From DASUPK01 sp963831605 (GTDB taxonomy: Bacteria > Actinomycetota > Thermoleophilia > Solirubrobacterales > 70-9), in assembly GCA_963831605.1 (NCBI GenBank), contig CAWHQR010000002.1, forward strand, positions 590,000-653,999: a stretch of DNA of 64,000 nt. Direction: 5' to 3'. Of the stretch, positions 62,114 to 64,000 are shown piece after piece (position 1 is the stretch's first letter; each line of letters starts with the position of its first letter). Position numbers and translations under genes: made by a program. A model generated the notes under the pieces. The model had not been told where the DNA came from and ran no database searches. It worked only from the letters and a program-made list of their open reading frames with translations.

Positions 62114-62662
62114 ATGCCGATCGCGCCGGGCACACACAGGCTCGGCCCGGAGAACGGAAAGCTCCGGATCGAAACCACACGAAGGGGTGCCGCCGCCAAG
62201 GCGGGGCACGACCTGGAGATCGAGGTCGCCTCCTGGGAGGGGTCCCTGTCGGTCGACCAGGATCGGCAGGAGATCAGCCTCGAGCTCGACGCCGACACCG
62301 GATCCATGCAGGTGACGAAGGGGACCGGCGGGGTCATGACCCTGAGCGAGGAAGACAAGGTTGAGATCAAGAAGACCCTTGAGTCCGAGGTGCTCCCGGC
62401 CGAACGGGTGAAGTTCAAATCGACCCAGGTCAGGGCATCGGACGATGGAGGGCGTCTCGAGGTCAGTGGCGAGCTCGATATGAACGGTGGCAGCCATCCC
62501 CTCCAGTTCGAGCTTGACGTCGCCCCGGACGGCAAGGTCTCGGGGCAGGCCAACCTCAAGCAGTCCGACTGGCGCATCAAGCCCTACTCGGGCCTGTTCG
62601 GAACTCTCAAAGTCAGGGACGATGTGCTGGTGACCGGAGAGGCAACGCTCCCCATCGAATGA
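62114..62662 (+). CDS. YceI-like lipocalin-fold protein
   Basis: A 182-residue protein with the YceI beta-barrel landmarks: APGTHRLGPENGKLRIET, AAAKAGHDLEIEVASWEG, then KSTQVRASDDGGRLEVSGEL and SDWRIKPYSGLFGTLKVRDD. YceI proteins bind isoprenoid chains such as quinones. No signal peptide is seen, so it appears cytoplasmic. ATG 62114 is preferred over 62108 because of the possible leaderless promoter. A quinone link to the neighbouring CODH is a reasonable inference. Confidence 0.82.
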   Translation: MPIAPGTHRLGPENGKLRIETTRRGAAAKAGHDLEIEVASWEGSLSVDQDRQEISLELDADTGSMQVTKGTGGVMTLSEEDKVEIKKTLESEVLPAERVKFKSTQVRASDDGGRLEVSGELDMNGGSHPLQFELDVAPDGKVSGQANLKQSDWRIKPYSGLFGTLKVRDDVLVTGEATLPIE

Positions 62663-63270
62663 GCGAGTTCGTCTCAAGGGGCTTCACTCACCGCCGCCGC
62701 GATCCCGAGGAGGTGGCCGAACGGCTTCCTCCCGGCCAGTACGCCGAGTCTGGCTTTCCCGTGCTCACCGCCGGGCCGACGCCTGACGTCCCGACCGAAG
62801 AGTGGAGCTTCAAGATCGACGGCATGGTCGGCCAGGAGCGCGAGTGGACCTGGGACGAGTTCGCTCAGCTCCCCTTCGAGATGATCCCCTGCGACATCCA
62901 CTGCGTCACCAAGTGGTCGAAGCTGGGAACCAGCTTCGGAGGGGTCTCCCTCGACACACTCCTCGAGGAGGCCGAGCCACTCGACGCATTCGCGATGGCC
63001 TACTCCTATGGGGGCTACACCACGAACCACGCGATCGAGGACCTCACCGACGGAAAGGCGTGGGTAGTCACCGAGCACGAGGGCGAGCCTCTGCCTCGGC
63101 AGCACGGCGGGCCGGCGCGGCTCCTGGTGCCACATCTCTACTTCTGGAAGAGCGCCAAGTGGGTGAACGGGCTGCGGATCATGGACCACGACGAGCCGGG
63201 CTTCTGGGAGAGCAACGGCTACAACAACCACGGCGACCCCTGGAAGGAGCAGCGCTATTGGACCGACTGA
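62659..63270 (+). CDS. Sulfite-oxidase-like molybdopterin oxidoreductase
   Basis: A 203-residue cytoplasmic protein of the sulfite oxidase/YedY fold. The Mo-ligand Cys sits in DIHCVTKWSKLGTSFGGV; GGYTTNHAIEDL, GGPARLLVPHLYFWKSAKWV and DHDEPGFWESNGYNNHGDPW are family blocks. It carries neither a heme nor a Tat signal. It overlaps the YceI-like gene by 4 bases (ATGA) and is coupled to a flavin reductase. The substrate is unknown; a redox relay from NAD(P)H is suggested by the partner. Confidence 0.9.
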   Translation: MSEFVSRGFTHRRRDPEEVAERLPPGQYAESGFPVLTAGPTPDVPTEEWSFKIDGMVGQEREWTWDEFAQLPFEMIPCDIHCVTKWSKLGTSFGGVSLDTLLEEAEPLDAFAMAYSYGGYTTNHAIEDLTDGKAWVVTEHEGEPLPRQHGGPARLLVPHLYFWKSAKWVNGLRIMDHDEPGFWESNGYNNHGDPWKEQRYWTD

Positions 63271-63995
63271 CGGCGGAGCCGCTCGGTCCCGTTGAACAGC
63301 GCGCGCCTGGGCGCTGGCAGATCGGGACGGTGACCGCCATCAAGCGGGAGACGCCGACCGTCAAGTCCTTCGTCATCGAGCTCCCGATGTGGGTGCCGCA
63401 CCTTCCGGGCCAGCACTACGACGTCCGGCTGACGGCGCCCGACGGGTACAGAGCGCAGCGCTCCTATTCGATCGCCTCCTCTCCACTGGACGAGGGTCAG
63501 ATCGAGCTGACCATCGATCGACTGGACGGCGGCGAGGTATCGCCCTACTTCCATGACGTCGTTGTCGAAGGCGACAAGGTGGAGGTCCGCGGCCCGTTCG
63601 CCTCCTACTTCGTCTGGCATGGAGAGAAGCCGGTGCTCCTGGTCGGCGGCGGGTCGGGCGTCGTCCCTCTGATGGCGATCCTGCGCCACCGTCGCCGGAC
63701 GATGCCCGAGTTGCCCATGCGTCTGGTCTATTCGGTTCGAAAGGCGGACGACGTGATCTATGAGGACGAGCTCGGAGACGATGCGGTGCTGACCTTCACC
63801 CGCGAGCCACCCGAGGGCTGGCGTGGGCATACGGGGCGCATCGACCGCGAGCTGGTGGCAGCGGCCGGCATCGATTCCGGCACCGCGTTCGTCTGCGGCT
63901 CGAACGGGTTCGTCGAAGCCGGGGCCGAGCTCTTGCTGGATGCCGGCTTTGAGCCGCATCAGGTTCGCACTGAGCGGTTCGGTCCGACGGGTTGA
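63258..63995 (+). CDS. Ferredoxin-NADP reductase-type FAD oxidoreductase
   Basis: A 245-residue reductase from TTG 63258 with AAGGAG at 8-base spacing, overlapping the upstream gene by 13 bases. FAD motif RSYSIASSPLDEG, nucleotide-binding GGGSGVVPLMAILRHRR and C-terminal CGSNGFVEAGAELLLDAGF define the family. No 2Fe-2S domain is attached. It probably supplies electrons to or draws them from the sulfite-oxidase-like protein next to it. Confidence 0.9.
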   Translation: MDRLTAEPLGPVEQRAPGRWQIGTVTAIKRETPTVKSFVIELPMWVPHLPGQHYDVRLTAPDGYRAQRSYSIASSPLDEGQIELTIDRLDGGEVSPYFHDVVVEGDKVEVRGPFASYFVWHGEKPVLLVGGGSGVVPLMAILRHRRRTMPELPMRLVYSVRKADDVIYEDELGDDAVLTFTREPPEGWRGHTGRIDRELVAAAGIDSGTAFVCGSNGFVEAGAELLLDAGFEPHQVRTERFGPTG

Positions 63996-64000
63996 CCGAC

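Overview
This 64 kb window is high-GC chromosomal DNA from an actinobacterium. The content fits the class Thermoleophilia (Solirubrobacterales-like): a mce operon, a DUF3556 membrane protein, SnoaL-like genes beginning MSEENVE, NB-ARC/LuxR regulators, lysine-tailed secreted proteins and an aerobic carbon monoxide dehydrogenase (CODH) operon. The assignment rests on gene content only. No insertion sequence, prophage, integrase, CRISPR array or rRNA was seen. There are two tRNA genes, Glu(CTC) and Leu(CAG).

Layout. (1) 1-4350, minus strand: a cobalamin riboswitch heads an apparent vitamin B12 uptake operon of two exported DUF4430 proteins, an ECF transmembrane subunit and a double ATPase cut by the left edge. 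(2) 4423-14309, minus: a secreted protein, then six overlapping MCE-domain genes without any YrbE permease in view; two of the six carry single-base frame breaks. (3) 14712-18870: an ArsR-type regulator with a palindrome over its start codon, a frameshifted HExxH metalloprotease with calcium-binding repeats, secreted proteins, a decayed SnoaL array and tRNA-Glu. (4) 18954-41721: varied housekeeping and accessory genes, including tRNA-Leu, a degenerate EAL protein, a FAD oxidoreductase/DUF3556 pair, sulfatase, lactate monooxygenase-like enzyme, GH25 lysozyme, CPA-type antiporter, SulP transporter, phospholipase C-like enzyme, glycoside hydrolase, NB-ARC/LuxR regulator, DUF2252 protein, trypsin-like protease and phosphodiester glycosidase. 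(5) 41722-49125: Dyp peroxidase, a molybdenum cofactor operon (molbindin, moeA, moaD-moaE fusion, moaC, mogA), a divergent HTH-TOBE regulator and modABC. (6) 49126-62065, minus: a very long CODH operon: coxG, five small single-helix membrane proteins, coxM-coxS-coxL (form I, AYRCSFR active-site loop), coxE, a tiny Cys/His protein, a free-standing CoxL-like domain, an XdhC-YHS fusion, a MobA/MocA-like nucleotidyltransferase, a MoxR/CoxD ATPase, a CoxI/XdhC protein, a tiny ORF and moaA. (7) 62114-63995, plus: YceI-like protein, sulfite-oxidase-like molybdoenzyme and a flavin reductase.

Regions 5 to 7 form one coherent system. Molybdate is imported (ModABC), sensed (TOBE proteins), built into molybdopterin (MoaA, MoaC, MoaDE, MoeA, MogA), modified and inserted (MobA-like, XdhC/CoxI, CoxD, CoxE), and used by CODH and a second molybdoenzyme. 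The most promising undescribed element is the cassette of five overlapping membrane-anchored small proteins between coxG and coxM. The stand-alone CoxL-domain paralogue is second.

A caution: at least eight genes that otherwise look complete are broken by single-base gains or losses, mostly in short G/C runs. Consensus sequencing error is the likeliest explanation. Those genes are annotated with their inferred full extent and the break position.
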